A stretch of 35,164 bases of DNA, taken from the IMG/VR virus record IMGVR_UViG_3300024520_000258, positions 1 to 35,164 of that record; one strand, given 5' to 3'. This DNA is from a virus. Shown in pieces: positions 29,993 through 35,164 of the stretch (positions are counted from its first letter, which is position 1; each line of letters starts with the position of its first letter). Below the pieces are notes generated by a model. That model did no database searches, was not told the DNA's origin, and saw nothing but the letters and a program-made list of their open reading frames with translations. The position numbers and the translations under genes are program-made.

Positions 29993-30361
29993 AATATCTT
30001 TATACTAATTCATTATTATTCAGATAGCAAATTATTCAACTGTGCAGAGAGGGGTTGCTAGAAGCCCACCATTTAGGACAGGCTGCACTTCCTAATGGCC
30101 ATTTCTAGGGGATGACTGTGCCTCAGGAGGGGGATAAGTATTTCGGTTGAATGAAGCCCTTAATTATCATTCTGAAAGCCACCCACATAACACGGCGAGT
30201 AGGTTATACCAACCCAGAAGTCCAAGGATGGAATGAGCGTGTAGGCGTGAAGGGTTGCGCGGAAGATTAGGTCAATCAGAATTGTTTAAGTTGGTTTCTT
30301 AAACAGACCTAAAGGGATTCTTATACCTAAAAAAGGGATATGTTATCAAACAAGGAGTTAT
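29987..30361 (+). ncRNA. Candidate structured RNA or long leader upstream of HNH gene
   Basis: No gene fits in 29768-30361. The part after the strong promoter is richer in G and C than its flanks and holds several helices. GTGCAG (30042-30047) can pair with CTGCAC (30083-30088), which lies in the loop of CCATTTAGG/CCTAATGG (30069-30077, 30091-30098), making a pseudoknot. Further helices are GAATGA/TCATTC (30149, 30167), CAACCC/GGGTTG (30210, 30252) and GTTTAAG/CTTAAAC (30284, 30298; extendable to 8-9 bp). Near the end CCTAAA(AAA)GGGAT occurs twice. I cannot match it to tmRNA, RNase P, 6S or a known riboswitch. Confidence 0.5.
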
Positions 30362-30676
30362 ATGAATATAAAAGTTTTATGTAAAAATTGCCAAATGATA
30401 ATTGAAAAAGACAGGGAAAGTAGAAGAAAAAACAAACAACCGCCGCCATTTAAAAAAACTAAAGAATGGAGAATGTTGAGATATGAAATATTGGTTAAAT
30501 ATAATGCGACATGTTTATTATGTAGGGATGATAAGAGTATAATGCACGTGGATCATATAAAACCTAGATCGAAATACCCTGAATTAGCCCTTGAAGCGGA
30601 TAACCTGCAAGTTCTTTGTGAGGATTGTAATATGGGAAAATACAACATATATGAACACGATTTTAGAAAAAAATAA
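30362..30676 (+). CDS. HNH endonuclease
   Basis: This 104-aa protein has a McrA-type HNH fold: WRMLRYEILVKY, a zinc knuckle CLLC, the catalytic HVDHIKPRSK, and NLQVLCEDCNMGK. Small HNH proteins are often encoded near phage terminases and can assist packaging cuts. Others are mobile. A GGAG ribosome site precedes the ATG. It is the first gene after the long structured leader. Confidence 0.88.
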   Translation: MNIKVLCKNCQMIIEKDRESRRKNKQPPPFKKTKEWRMLRYEILVKYNATCLLCRDDKSIMHVDHIKPRSKYPELALEADNLQVLCEDCNMGKYNIYEHDFRKK

Positions 30677-30678
30677 AC

Positions 30679-30695
30679 CCCCACTTTCGCAGGGG
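30679..30695 (-). terminator. Candidate terminator (reads best leftward)
   Basis: CCCC (30679-30682) and GGGG (30692-30695) form a short GC stem. On the minus strand the stem is followed by a T-rich run (from the a-rich 30667-30677), so it resembles an intrinsic terminator for leftward transcription. On the plus strand the following CCTATTACTT is a poor U-run. Four base pairs is weak. Confidence 0.3.
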
Positions 30696-30760
30696 CCTAT
30701 TACTTCACAGGAGACCTAACATCCATGTCGGGCTATTTATATTATACCAAGTAAAAATGT

Positions 30761-30794
30761 TTGCAATCAAAGGGTTGGTAGTTTAGAATTACCA
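30761..30794 (+). promoter_or_regulatory. Promoter with 19-bp palindromic operator, site 2
   Basis: TTGCAA (30761-30766), a 17-bp spacer and TAGAAT (30784-30789) form a promoter ending nine bases before ATG 30798. The palindrome TGGTAGTTTAGAATTACCA (30776-30794) covers the -10 and differs at one base from the reverse complement of the site at 6427-6445. Binding would block the promoter. The mRNA would start within about two bases of the ATG, and no ribosome site is present. Confidence 0.65.
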
Positions 30795-30797
30795 TAA

Positions 30798-31163
30798 ATG
30801 GGGACATATACTACAATACAATGCACAATACCTCTTAAGGATGATGAGGGCTTAAAGGACGCACTTGAGTCAAAAGAGCATAGTTTTTTTAAATGCGAAA
30901 ATTGGGAACACCTTTATTTTAAAATCAAAGAAGCACACGTTTCGATAACAGGAGAGAAATGGTGTAATTACCTGTCTGTAGATATAGAACGTAAAAGTTT
31001 GTATTCGTGGACCTATGATAAGTTCTTCGATTTTATATCCGAGTTCACAGATGAATTTATACTAGGAAGAGTAAAAACAGATGACGACGATATATGGACT
31101 TATCCGACTAATACACAAAGAAAAGTTATATTAAAAAATATGGATAAGCTTTTAAAGGATTAA
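30798..31163 (+). CDS. 121-aa protein under operator control, unknown
   Basis: The start lies three bases after the palindromic operator and has no Shine-Dalgarno sequence, so it is probably translated from a leaderless message. The protein is aromatic and acidic (FFKCENWEHLYFKIKEAHVS, DEFILGRVKTDDDD). No domain is recognised. It directly precedes the XRE-like gene at 31164, with stop TAA and ATG joined (TAAATG), which suggests a shared regulatory operon. Confidence 0.7.
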   Translation: MGTYTTIQCTIPLKDDEGLKDALESKEHSFFKCENWEHLYFKIKEAHVSITGEKWCNYLSVDIERKSLYSWTYDKFFDFISEFTDEFILGRVKTDDDDIWTYPTNTQRKVILKNMDKLLKD

Positions 31164-31613
31164 ATGCCAAATTTTAAAGAATCTTGTGAAAGAAACAAAA
31201 TCGGTACGAGACTTCGCTGGGTTCGATCACATTTAGATATATCAGCAAGAAAAACTGCGAGAGACAATAATATAGTATGGGAAAATTACCACAATAGGGA
31301 AAATAACGGTAGGACCAGGCATTATGAAGAGTTCTTTGTTCTTTCTTATTATTTTGATAAAAGATGGCAAGAGAAATACAGAAATAGGGGCGTATATCCT
31401 GCATATTGTCAACATATAGTAGATGAGATTACAGTTTCATGGTTGATATTTGGAGTCGATAGGAACTCGTGTTGTAAAAAAGCAATGATTAAAGCTCTTA
31501 AAAGGCAGTTTAAAGAGAAGTTCGATAAGTGCGAGAAACGGGAATTAGAATTGGTTGAGAAGAAGTTTGAGCTTGAGATGGAATTACAAAAGAGAGAGGT
31601 TATAGTTGACTGA
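31164..31613 (+). CDS. XRE-like HTH protein, candidate phage repressor
   Basis: The N-terminal part of this 149-aa protein fits an HTH regulator: IGTRLRWVRSHLDISARKTA, then a conserved-looking NYHNRENNGR and later EITVSWLIFG, an ending often seen in phage XRE-type proteins. The C-terminal 45 residues form a long charged coiled coil that could dimerise it. It is the second gene behind the palindromic operator at 30776 and may bind it. That link is inference. Confidence 0.65.
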   Translation: MPNFKESCERNKIGTRLRWVRSHLDISARKTARDNNIVWENYHNRENNGRTRHYEEFFVLSYYFDKRWQEKYRNRGVYPAYCQHIVDEITVSWLIFGVDRNSCCKKAMIKALKRQFKEKFDKCEKRELELVEKKFELEMELQKREVIVD

Positions 31614-31782
31614 AATAGGCTCCTGCCAGGGTATAATAAATAAAATACAGACAACGCTTGATGGTGGAGTAAGATTGACTTTAGATTTGAATCCAAGCGA
31701 GAGTGATTTGATTAAAAAATTATTTGAGTTGAAAATGTCCGAGGAACCCGAGGTTTGTGTAGGATTTGCTAAGATAGAATAA
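31606..31782 (+). CDS. 58-aa small phage protein, TTG start
   Basis: The TTG at 31606 lies in the end of the preceding gene (TTGACTGA). The sequence IINKIQTTLDGGVRLTLDLN followed by VGFAKIE resembles a recurrent small phage protein found near terminases and recombination genes, for which I know no function. Reading frame and protein character are convincing. Confidence 0.6.
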   Translation: MTEIGSCQGIINKIQTTLDGGVRLTLDLNPSESDLIKKLFELKMSEEPEVCVGFAKIE

Positions 31783-31807
31783 TATAGAATGTAAGGATAC
31801 GGAATAG

Positions 31808-32296
31808 ATGGAATTTTATTGTTATGACGATATTTTTTTTCTTACCAAAATGTCGACTCGCTTAATTGGGCAGGATTTAAATGGGTGCTGGAATTGGAGC
31901 TGTAAAAAAGGGAAATATGGGCATATTACAATAGTGCATAATAAAAAACTAGGGATACATACAGTAAAGGCTCACAGAAAATCGGCAGAAATATTTATAG
32001 GGGATATAAAAGGTAAAGAGGTTATGCACATGTGCGATAATCCTCGCTGTTTTAACCCTGACCATCTTAAAATTGGAACAACCTCCGATAATGTACAAGA
32101 TATGCATAATAAGAAAAGGCACCGATGGAGTAAAGCCACCCATTGCGCTCAGGGTCATAAGTTTAATAAAGAGAATACATATATTACTAAGAGAAACCAA
32201 AGACAGTGCAGAATGTGTGGCAAATTACGTATGAGAAAAGTGTACAATAAACGACGGGAAAAAATAGGTGAAGAACCAAAAATATACGCAAACTAG
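31808..32296 (+). CDS. HNH homing endonuclease with C-terminal zinc finger
   Basis: This 162-aa protein shows the HNH_3-type nuclease core in VMHMCDNPRCFNPDHLKIG (about 77-95). A C-terminal C/H finger follows (CAQGHKFNKENT, RQCRMCGK). Such genes are free-standing mobile elements that cut at a conserved site, often near terminase. It is located 70 bp upstream of the small terminase. Confidence 0.88.
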   Translation: MEFYCYDDIFFLTKMSTRLIGQDLNGCWNWSCKKGKYGHITIVHNKKLGIHTVKAHRKSAEIFIGDIKGKEVMHMCDNPRCFNPDHLKIGTTSDNVQDMHNKKRHRWSKATHCAQGHKFNKENTYITKRNQRQCRMCGKLRMRKVYNKRREKIGEEPKIYAN

Positions 32297-32367
32297 TACG
32301 AGAAATGGACTAACTAACGCGCAAGATTGTACGAAGATAAGACTATGCGTGACAATATGGGGTTAAA

Positions 32368-32853
32368 ATGAGCGAGCCTTTGAAATATAAACCAGAATAC
32401 TGCCAGATGTTAATAGACCACATGAGCGATGGGAGTTCTTTTAGAACATTTGTGATCGTAACTAAATGCAGTAGGAAAGTTATGTACGAATGGGTTGAAA
32501 AATATCCAGAATTTGCACTTGCTAAAGAAATAGCGTTTGCAAAAGCGTTAGAATTCTTTGAAGATGGATTAAAACTAAAAGCGTCAGGTAGAAAACAAAC
32601 TGAGGCAGAAAAAAGACTTAGAAATGTGGACAAAATAGATATGGGGGCAATTACATTCCCACTTAAAACTAGGTTCCACGAGGAGTACGGAGATAGGTTA
32701 AAAACGGAAGAAGTAGAACCTACCGAGTCGTATGAGTCCCGTATAGAGAGAGTAACAAAAGAAAAACTAGAACGAGATAGGAGAAAAGAAAATGGTAAAA
32801 GAAAAGAAAGAGACCGTGAAAAAGCCAAAAGTAAAAGTACGAAAGAAACTTAA
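32368..32853 (+). CDS. Terminase small subunit
   Basis: The N-terminal half of this 161-aa protein is a helix-turn-helix-like DNA-recognition domain ending in a pattern typical of TerS (VMYEWVEKYPEFALAKEIAF, then AITFPLKTRFHEEYG). The C-terminus is a lysine/arginine/glutamate-rich helix. It recognises the packaging site and loads TerL. A GGGG ribosome site precedes the ATG. In P22-like phages the pac site lies within this gene, but I cannot point to it here. Confidence 0.9.
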   Translation: MSEPLKYKPEYCQMLIDHMSDGSSFRTFVIVTKCSRKVMYEWVEKYPEFALAKEIAFAKALEFFEDGLKLKASGRKQTEAEKRLRNVDKIDMGAITFPLKTRFHEEYGDRLKTEEVEPTESYESRIERVTKEKLERDRRKENGKRKERDREKAKSKSTKET

Positions 32854-32941
32854 ACGAACCGCCATGCAAGAGAGTATTGCAGAAGAGAAGAAGAAAGAGC
32901 ATGGGTGTGATCATGATAAGAAGTATCATGGGAGCAAATAA
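32792..32941 (+). CDS. 49-aa lysine-rich protein, overlapping TerS end
   Basis: The ATG at 32792 has an AGGAG eight bases upstream and lies in another frame within the TerS 3' end. The product is highly basic, with a His/Cys tail (EHGCDHDKKYHGSK) that might bind metal. The overlap is unusual for this genome, but ribosome site and tail character support it. Function is unknown. Confidence 0.5.
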   Translation: MVKEKKETVKKPKVKVRKKLKRTAMQESIAEEKKKEHGCDHDKKYHGSK

Positions 32942-33092
32942 CGAAATACCCGTAACCATGACAGAGCTTCTTATTGATATAGCCGAAAATGGGAAGGATT
33001 TTAAAGATAAAATTGGTAAATTAGTTGTCTTAAATGAAAACAATATTCTCAAGGATTACAACAATGAACGAGAAAATACTAAAACGCCGTAG
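32928..33092 (+). CDS. 54-aa protein, unknown
   Basis: The likely start is ATG 32928 (MGANNEIPVTM), overlapping the preceding small gene by 14 bases. A downstream ATG at 32958 is an alternative. The product is helical and acidic to neutral (ELLIDIAENGKDFKDKIGKL). It overlaps the next membrane peptide gene at 33064. No family is recognised. Confidence 0.5.
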   Translation: MGANNEIPVTMTELLIDIAENGKDFKDKIGKLVVLNENNILKDYNNERENTKTP

Positions 33093-33207
33093 AGCGGCCG
33101 GGATTATAGTTGCGTTATTAGGGCTAGCATTAGCGTATTTTGGGCTAACTACGTCTTATGAGGCGCACAAGGAACTCGGTAGGTTAGATCAGATGATATT
33201 AAAATAA
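33064..33207 (+). CDS. 47-aa single-span membrane protein
   Basis: The start has AAGGA eight bases upstream. Basic residues (KILKRRR) precede one transmembrane helix (AAGIIVALLGLALAYFGL), then a short polar tail. The positive-inside pattern predicts a periplasmic C-terminus. The next gene begins one base after its stop. Role unknown. Confidence 0.55.
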   Translation: MNEKILKRRRAAGIIVALLGLALAYFGLTTSYEAHKELGRLDQMILK

Positions 33208-33208
33208 C

Positions 33209-33412
33209 ATGACAACTGCAGTAACAATAATCGCCTTGTGGTGTCAAATTTTTAGGATTAACGCCGTTGGTGGTGCTTTACAAAATAAAAAAGTTTGTGA
33301 GTCTGACTTAATGGTCTGTTATACGCCCAATATGTACGAGCACAATTTTTATAAATGCATTGCTAAAAGGTTAGAGAAATTTAATAATAAACAAACCAAA
33401 GGAAGGTTATGA
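33209..33412 (+). CDS. 67-aa protein with hydrophobic N-terminus and cysteines
   Basis: The N-terminal segment (AVTIIALWCQIF) could be a weak signal or anchor. Three further cysteines lie in the rest (KVCESD, MVCYTP, YKCIAK). The start is coupled to the preceding gene (TAACATG), and the stop overlaps the next ATG (ATGA). Export followed by disulfide formation is possible. No family is seen. Confidence 0.55.
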   Translation: MTTAVTIIALWCQIFRINAVGGALQNKKVCESDLMVCYTPNMYEHNFYKCIAKRLEKFNNKQTKGRL

Positions 33413-34050
33413 CAGGAAGAACATCAGTAGACGAAAAAACATCCGTAAAACAGACGAAAAACAACCAAATAATGGTAGGTGATGCGCTAGGAGAGTTTGA
33501 CAATTTAGTTAATGACTTCGATGTGGCGGATCTAACGAGAGATGAAGCGCAGAGAATAGTATTGATGAGAGATTTCGATAGGGCATTTTTTATCTTAAAA
33601 ACTAAGGTAAGAGAAGAGAAGGGGGATGAATTTCGTAAGGTTTTACAGCAAATGCTTTCATGGGAAGATAAGGTCGGAAGATTAAATCATCATGGAGCCG
33701 AATGGTATGAGCTTAACGCAATGGATGAAGCAGATTGTACCGATAAATGTCAGTATTACAGGAAGATTTCAGCGGGTAGGTTTTCTAATGCTGTAGTGGG
33801 TGAGTCTTATGCTTATTCAAAAGGTGAGTGGAAACCTCATCCGATCAATCAAAATAAGCAGGTTAGGGTCTATAGTATTTTTCTTAAGAAAATTACTACT
33901 GGGGAAGAACAGATTGGCAGGGAATTACAGAGGAAGATTGAGAGAAATCAGCCGATAAGTGAAAGCGATTATGTGGAAGATAGGATTGATTCCGATAGGA
34001 TTTACTTAAATCAGAGTGAATTTGTTAAATACTTCAGGGATATTAAATAA
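33409..34050 (+). CDS. 213-aa conserved-looking phage protein, unknown
   Basis: This soluble, mixed-charge protein has an N-terminal disordered stretch, a helical middle (RDEAQRIVLMRDFDRAFFIL) and a C-terminal region with CTDKCQYYRKIS and GEWKPHPI. It lies between TerS and the ABA-type gene in the rightward accessory string, with an ATGA start overlap. I cannot name a family. Its size makes it the largest uncharacterised gene here outside the virion block. Confidence 0.65.
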   Translation: MTGRTSVDEKTSVKQTKNNQIMVGDALGEFDNLVNDFDVADLTRDEAQRIVLMRDFDRAFFILKTKVREEKGDEFRKVLQQMLSWEDKVGRLNHHGAEWYELNAMDEADCTDKCQYYRKISAGRFSNAVVGESYAYSKGEWKPHPINQNKQVRVYSIFLKKITTGEEQIGRELQRKIERNQPISESDYVEDRIDSDRIYLNQSEFVKYFRDIK

Positions 34051-34060
34051 GGAGTTTAAA

Positions 34061-34321
34061 TTGACTATAACTAAATCAAGCCCCTCAATAGCCGTAACAG
34101 CAGAGGGAGACTTAACAGAAGCCAATATTAAAGAGGCTGTAGAAATACTTTTAGCGGGCAATTTAATTACAGACCTCGACTTTACATCGGGGGGCGTCAC
34201 AGTTACGCTGAGTATTAGCGGTTCAACAGTAACTATTTCAGATGGGACGAGTGATACAACGATGGTTAATACAAACCACGTAGGGATTGCTGGCACTATT
34301 ATCGCGTTTCTGGCGCTATAA
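34061..34321 (+). CDS. 86-aa beta-rich protein, TTG start
   Basis: The TTG at 34061 is chosen because GGAG lies six bases upstream. A longer frame to 34016 has no such site. The product is Thr/Ser/Val/Gly-rich (TSGGVTVTLSISGSTVTISD) with a hydrophobic C-terminal end (VGIAGTIIAFLAL). The character is like small virion or decoration proteins, but the context is an accessory operon. Stop and next ATG overlap (TAATG). Confidence 0.6.
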   Translation: MTITKSSPSIAVTAEGDLTEANIKEAVEILLAGNLITDLDFTSGGVTVTLSISGSTVTISDGTSDTTMVNTNHVGIAGTIIAFLAL

Positions 34322-34416
34322 TGCATTTACCGTCAGTGGGCGAAGTTCTTATATTACTAGTGTTCCTTACAGTTACGTTAGGTTTGATGATACGAGGCGT
34401 CTGGAGTTTCTTCTGA
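34321..34416 (+). CDS. 31-aa membrane peptide
   Basis: The ATG overlaps the previous stop (TAATG). The peptide is essentially one transmembrane helix (EVLILLVFLTVTLGLMI) with a short end (RGVWSFF). Its end overlaps the next reading frame. Very short, so support is limited to coupling and hydrophobicity. Confidence 0.35.
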   Translation: MHLPSVGEVLILLVFLTVTLGLMIRGVWSFF

Positions 34417-34553
34417 ATAGATTCGCACTGCTTATATTAACCCTTGGCGTGTTGTTTTGTTATGTTTTTACGGGCATTATATTTGGTCAGACCAGTGCTT
34501 ACAAAACATGTAAGAGGGTTTTAATGCATAGTATAACGCACAGGCTAAAATGA
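34413..34553 (+). CDS. 46-aa membrane protein, non-ATG start
   Basis: A CTG at 34413 with GGAG six bases upstream overlaps the preceding stop (CTGA). It would give a protein with one transmembrane helix (ALLILTLGVLFCYVFTGIIF) and a basic tail. The frame is open further upstream to 34287, so a longer form is possible. The C-terminal end overlaps the next gene by ATGA. The start codon is uncertain. Confidence 0.4.
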   Translation: MNRFALLILTLGVLFCYVFTGIIFGQTSAYKTCKRVLMHSITHRLK

Positions 34554-34723
34554 AAGAAGACGGAAAATGTTCACACGGCGTATCGTATATTTATTTCTGT
34601 TTACGTTGCCAAGAAGAGATCCATGAGACATTATGCGACCATGGTGTTTTTGGAACAGAAAACTGCCTTGAGTGTGAGGTGGAAAGAAAGAGGTTGGCTG
34701 ATGAAAAAGGAAGAAGCAAGTAA
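34550..34723 (+). CDS. 57-aa zinc-binding protein
   Basis: The ATG overlaps the preceding stop (ATGA). Cys and His residues recur as CSHG, CLRCQEEIH, CDHG and CLEC, a complete set for one or two zinc sites. The tail is basic. Its end overlaps the ABA-type gene by 23 bases. Likely nucleic-acid- or protein-binding. Function is unknown. Confidence 0.6.
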   Translation: MKEDGKCSHGVSYIYFCLRCQEEIHETLCDHGVFGTENCLECEVERKRLADEKGRSK

Positions 34724-35030
34724 AATTATAGCGGAGTTTATGTTAAAGGGAAAAGCATTTGCTAACGTAGATGAGGTTATAAGTTATGGAGAACCAAATT
34801 ATTTATCCCTCGACGCCCTTGTGCCTGTTTGGGAGAAGTTGAAATTTGAAGATATTGAAATAATAAAAGGGATTGGAACAGCTAGAGGATTATTTTTCTC
34901 TACGTTAAATGTAAATCTAAAAAAATATGACGGTGGAGAACAGCCGACAATCCAAGCAGCCGCAGCAATAGCAACGGCAAAAGCAATACAAGAGGTTAGC
35001 AATGAAAAACTACAAAGAGTTGGTGACTGA
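34701..35030 (+). CDS. Phage alpha-beta-alpha sandwich-type protein, copy 2
   Basis: Start ATG 34701 has AGAGG upstream. The frame is open further back to 34623, but that part is shadow of the zinc gene. The 109-aa product shares IIAEFM, SLDALVPVWEKL and AAAIATAKAI with the protein at 3760. DNA identity is 30/31 at 34712-34742, 28/28 at 34806-34833 and 27/29 at 34959-34987. It lacks the Cys tail of the other copy. It overlaps the HTH-like gene at 35002. Function is unknown. Confidence 0.75.
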   Translation: MKKEEASKIIAEFMLKGKAFANVDEVISYGEPNYLSLDALVPVWEKLKFEDIEIIKGIGTARGLFFSTLNVNLKKYDGGEQPTIQAAAAIATAKAIQEVSNEKLQRVGD

Positions 35031-35164
35031 AGGCAGAGACCTACTGCAAAAAGCACAGCTTTATCAAATGAAGATTGCAAAGCTTGCTACGGAAGCCTGT
35101 ACTATCCAACGCGGCGGGCATAAGAGTAAACGAAACCCATTATATTCAGTCAAAGATTATGGGT
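35002..35164 (+). CDS. HTH-like DNA-binding protein, N-terminal part (continues at 1)
   Basis: The real start of the gene that ends at 530. ATG 35002 lies inside the end of the ABA-type gene, overlapping in another frame. It encodes MKNYKELVTEGRDLLQKAQL before the part repeated at the start of the window. After 35161 the last three bases no longer match the left end. Confidence 0.75.
   Translation, partial: MKNYKELVTEGRDLLQKAQLYQMKIAKLATEACTIQRGGHKSKRNPLYSVKDYG
35036..35161. repeat. Right copy of 126-bp terminal overlap
   Basis: Identical to 1-126. Removing it gives a 35,035-bp circle in which the HTH-like gene (35002 to 530) is intact. The final three bases (ggt) differ from caa at 127-129, which may be assembly end noise or a population variant. 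Confidence 0.9.

Noticed and set aside
32343-32828. 161-codon leftward frame opposite TerS
   Set aside because: TerS has recognisable family motifs and a ribosome site. The opposite strand has neither.
34623-34700. Longer N-terminus for the ABA-type protein
   Set aside because: That stretch overlaps the zinc-binding gene in another frame, and ATG 34701 has a ribosome site and matches the N-terminus of the paralogue.
1-35164. CRISPR arrays and tRNA genes
   Set aside because: I saw no regularly spaced repeat-spacer arrays and no cloverleaf-like sequence with T-loop and acceptor ends. A dedicated tRNA scan was not possible.

Overview
The window is one complete, circularly closed genome of a short-tailed, P22-like tailed bacteriophage with a unit length of about 35,035 bp. 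The first 126 bases recur exactly at 35036-35161, and one gene runs in frame across the joint. Base composition is AT-rich. Two lipobox lipoproteins, several type I signal peptides, an M15-type endolysin and an O-antigen ligase-like membrane protein all point to a Gram-negative host. I cannot name the host genus.

Virion layout. The order of the morphogenesis genes matches P22: small terminase (32368) and, across the closing joint, large terminase (1086), then portal (6485), scaffold (8530), coat (9555), gp4-like adaptor (12287), gp10-like tail hub (13306), fibre or needle-type protein (15268), a small exported protein (16290), and three internal/ejection proteins (16635, 17346, 18419). The lysis region follows: membrane/coiled-coil protein (20157), M15 peptidase (20420), holin-like protein (21388) and spanin-like protein (21567). 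Accessory genes interrupt this backbone. They are strings of very small membrane proteins after TerL and TerS, a leftward two-gene unit (5102-6387) carrying an exported virion-like protein, an O-antigen ligase-like gene inside the head operon (11134), and three HNH nucleases (20844 with an AP2 domain, 30362, 31808).

Non-structural layout. A leftward block (26114 to 22632) holds zinc-binding small proteins, a cysteine-rich lipoprotein, a RecT-like annealing protein and a PP-loop (PAPS-reductase-like) enzyme. A short rightward operon (26267-27488) holds a metallophosphoesterase, an HExxH protein and a small membrane protein. A second leftward block (29767 to 27470) holds a complete-looking glycerophosphodiesterase, a zinc ribbon protein and a C5-cytosine methyltransferase. 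No DNA polymerase, helicase, primase, RNA polymerase or integrase is visible, so replication probably depends on the host plus the RecT-like protein and unidentified factors.

Control. Two non-coding stretches stand out. 4207-4561 holds four 19-bp iteron-like repeats and several inverted repeats, a candidate origin or control locus. 29768-30361 holds back-to-back TTGACA boxes, a long inverted repeat and a roughly 370-nt leader or RNA with several possible helices and a pseudoknot. A 19-bp palindromic operator occurs twice, 24 kb apart (6427 and 30776, 18 of 19 bases identical), and in both cases covers a -10 box. A nearby HTH protein (31164) is the best candidate for its binder.

Most notable observations: a methyltransferase gene whose C-terminal half looks meaningful in two overlapping frames; secretion signals on several virion-type proteins; the O-antigen ligase-like gene in the capsid operon; the two-site operator; and the candidate structured RNA.
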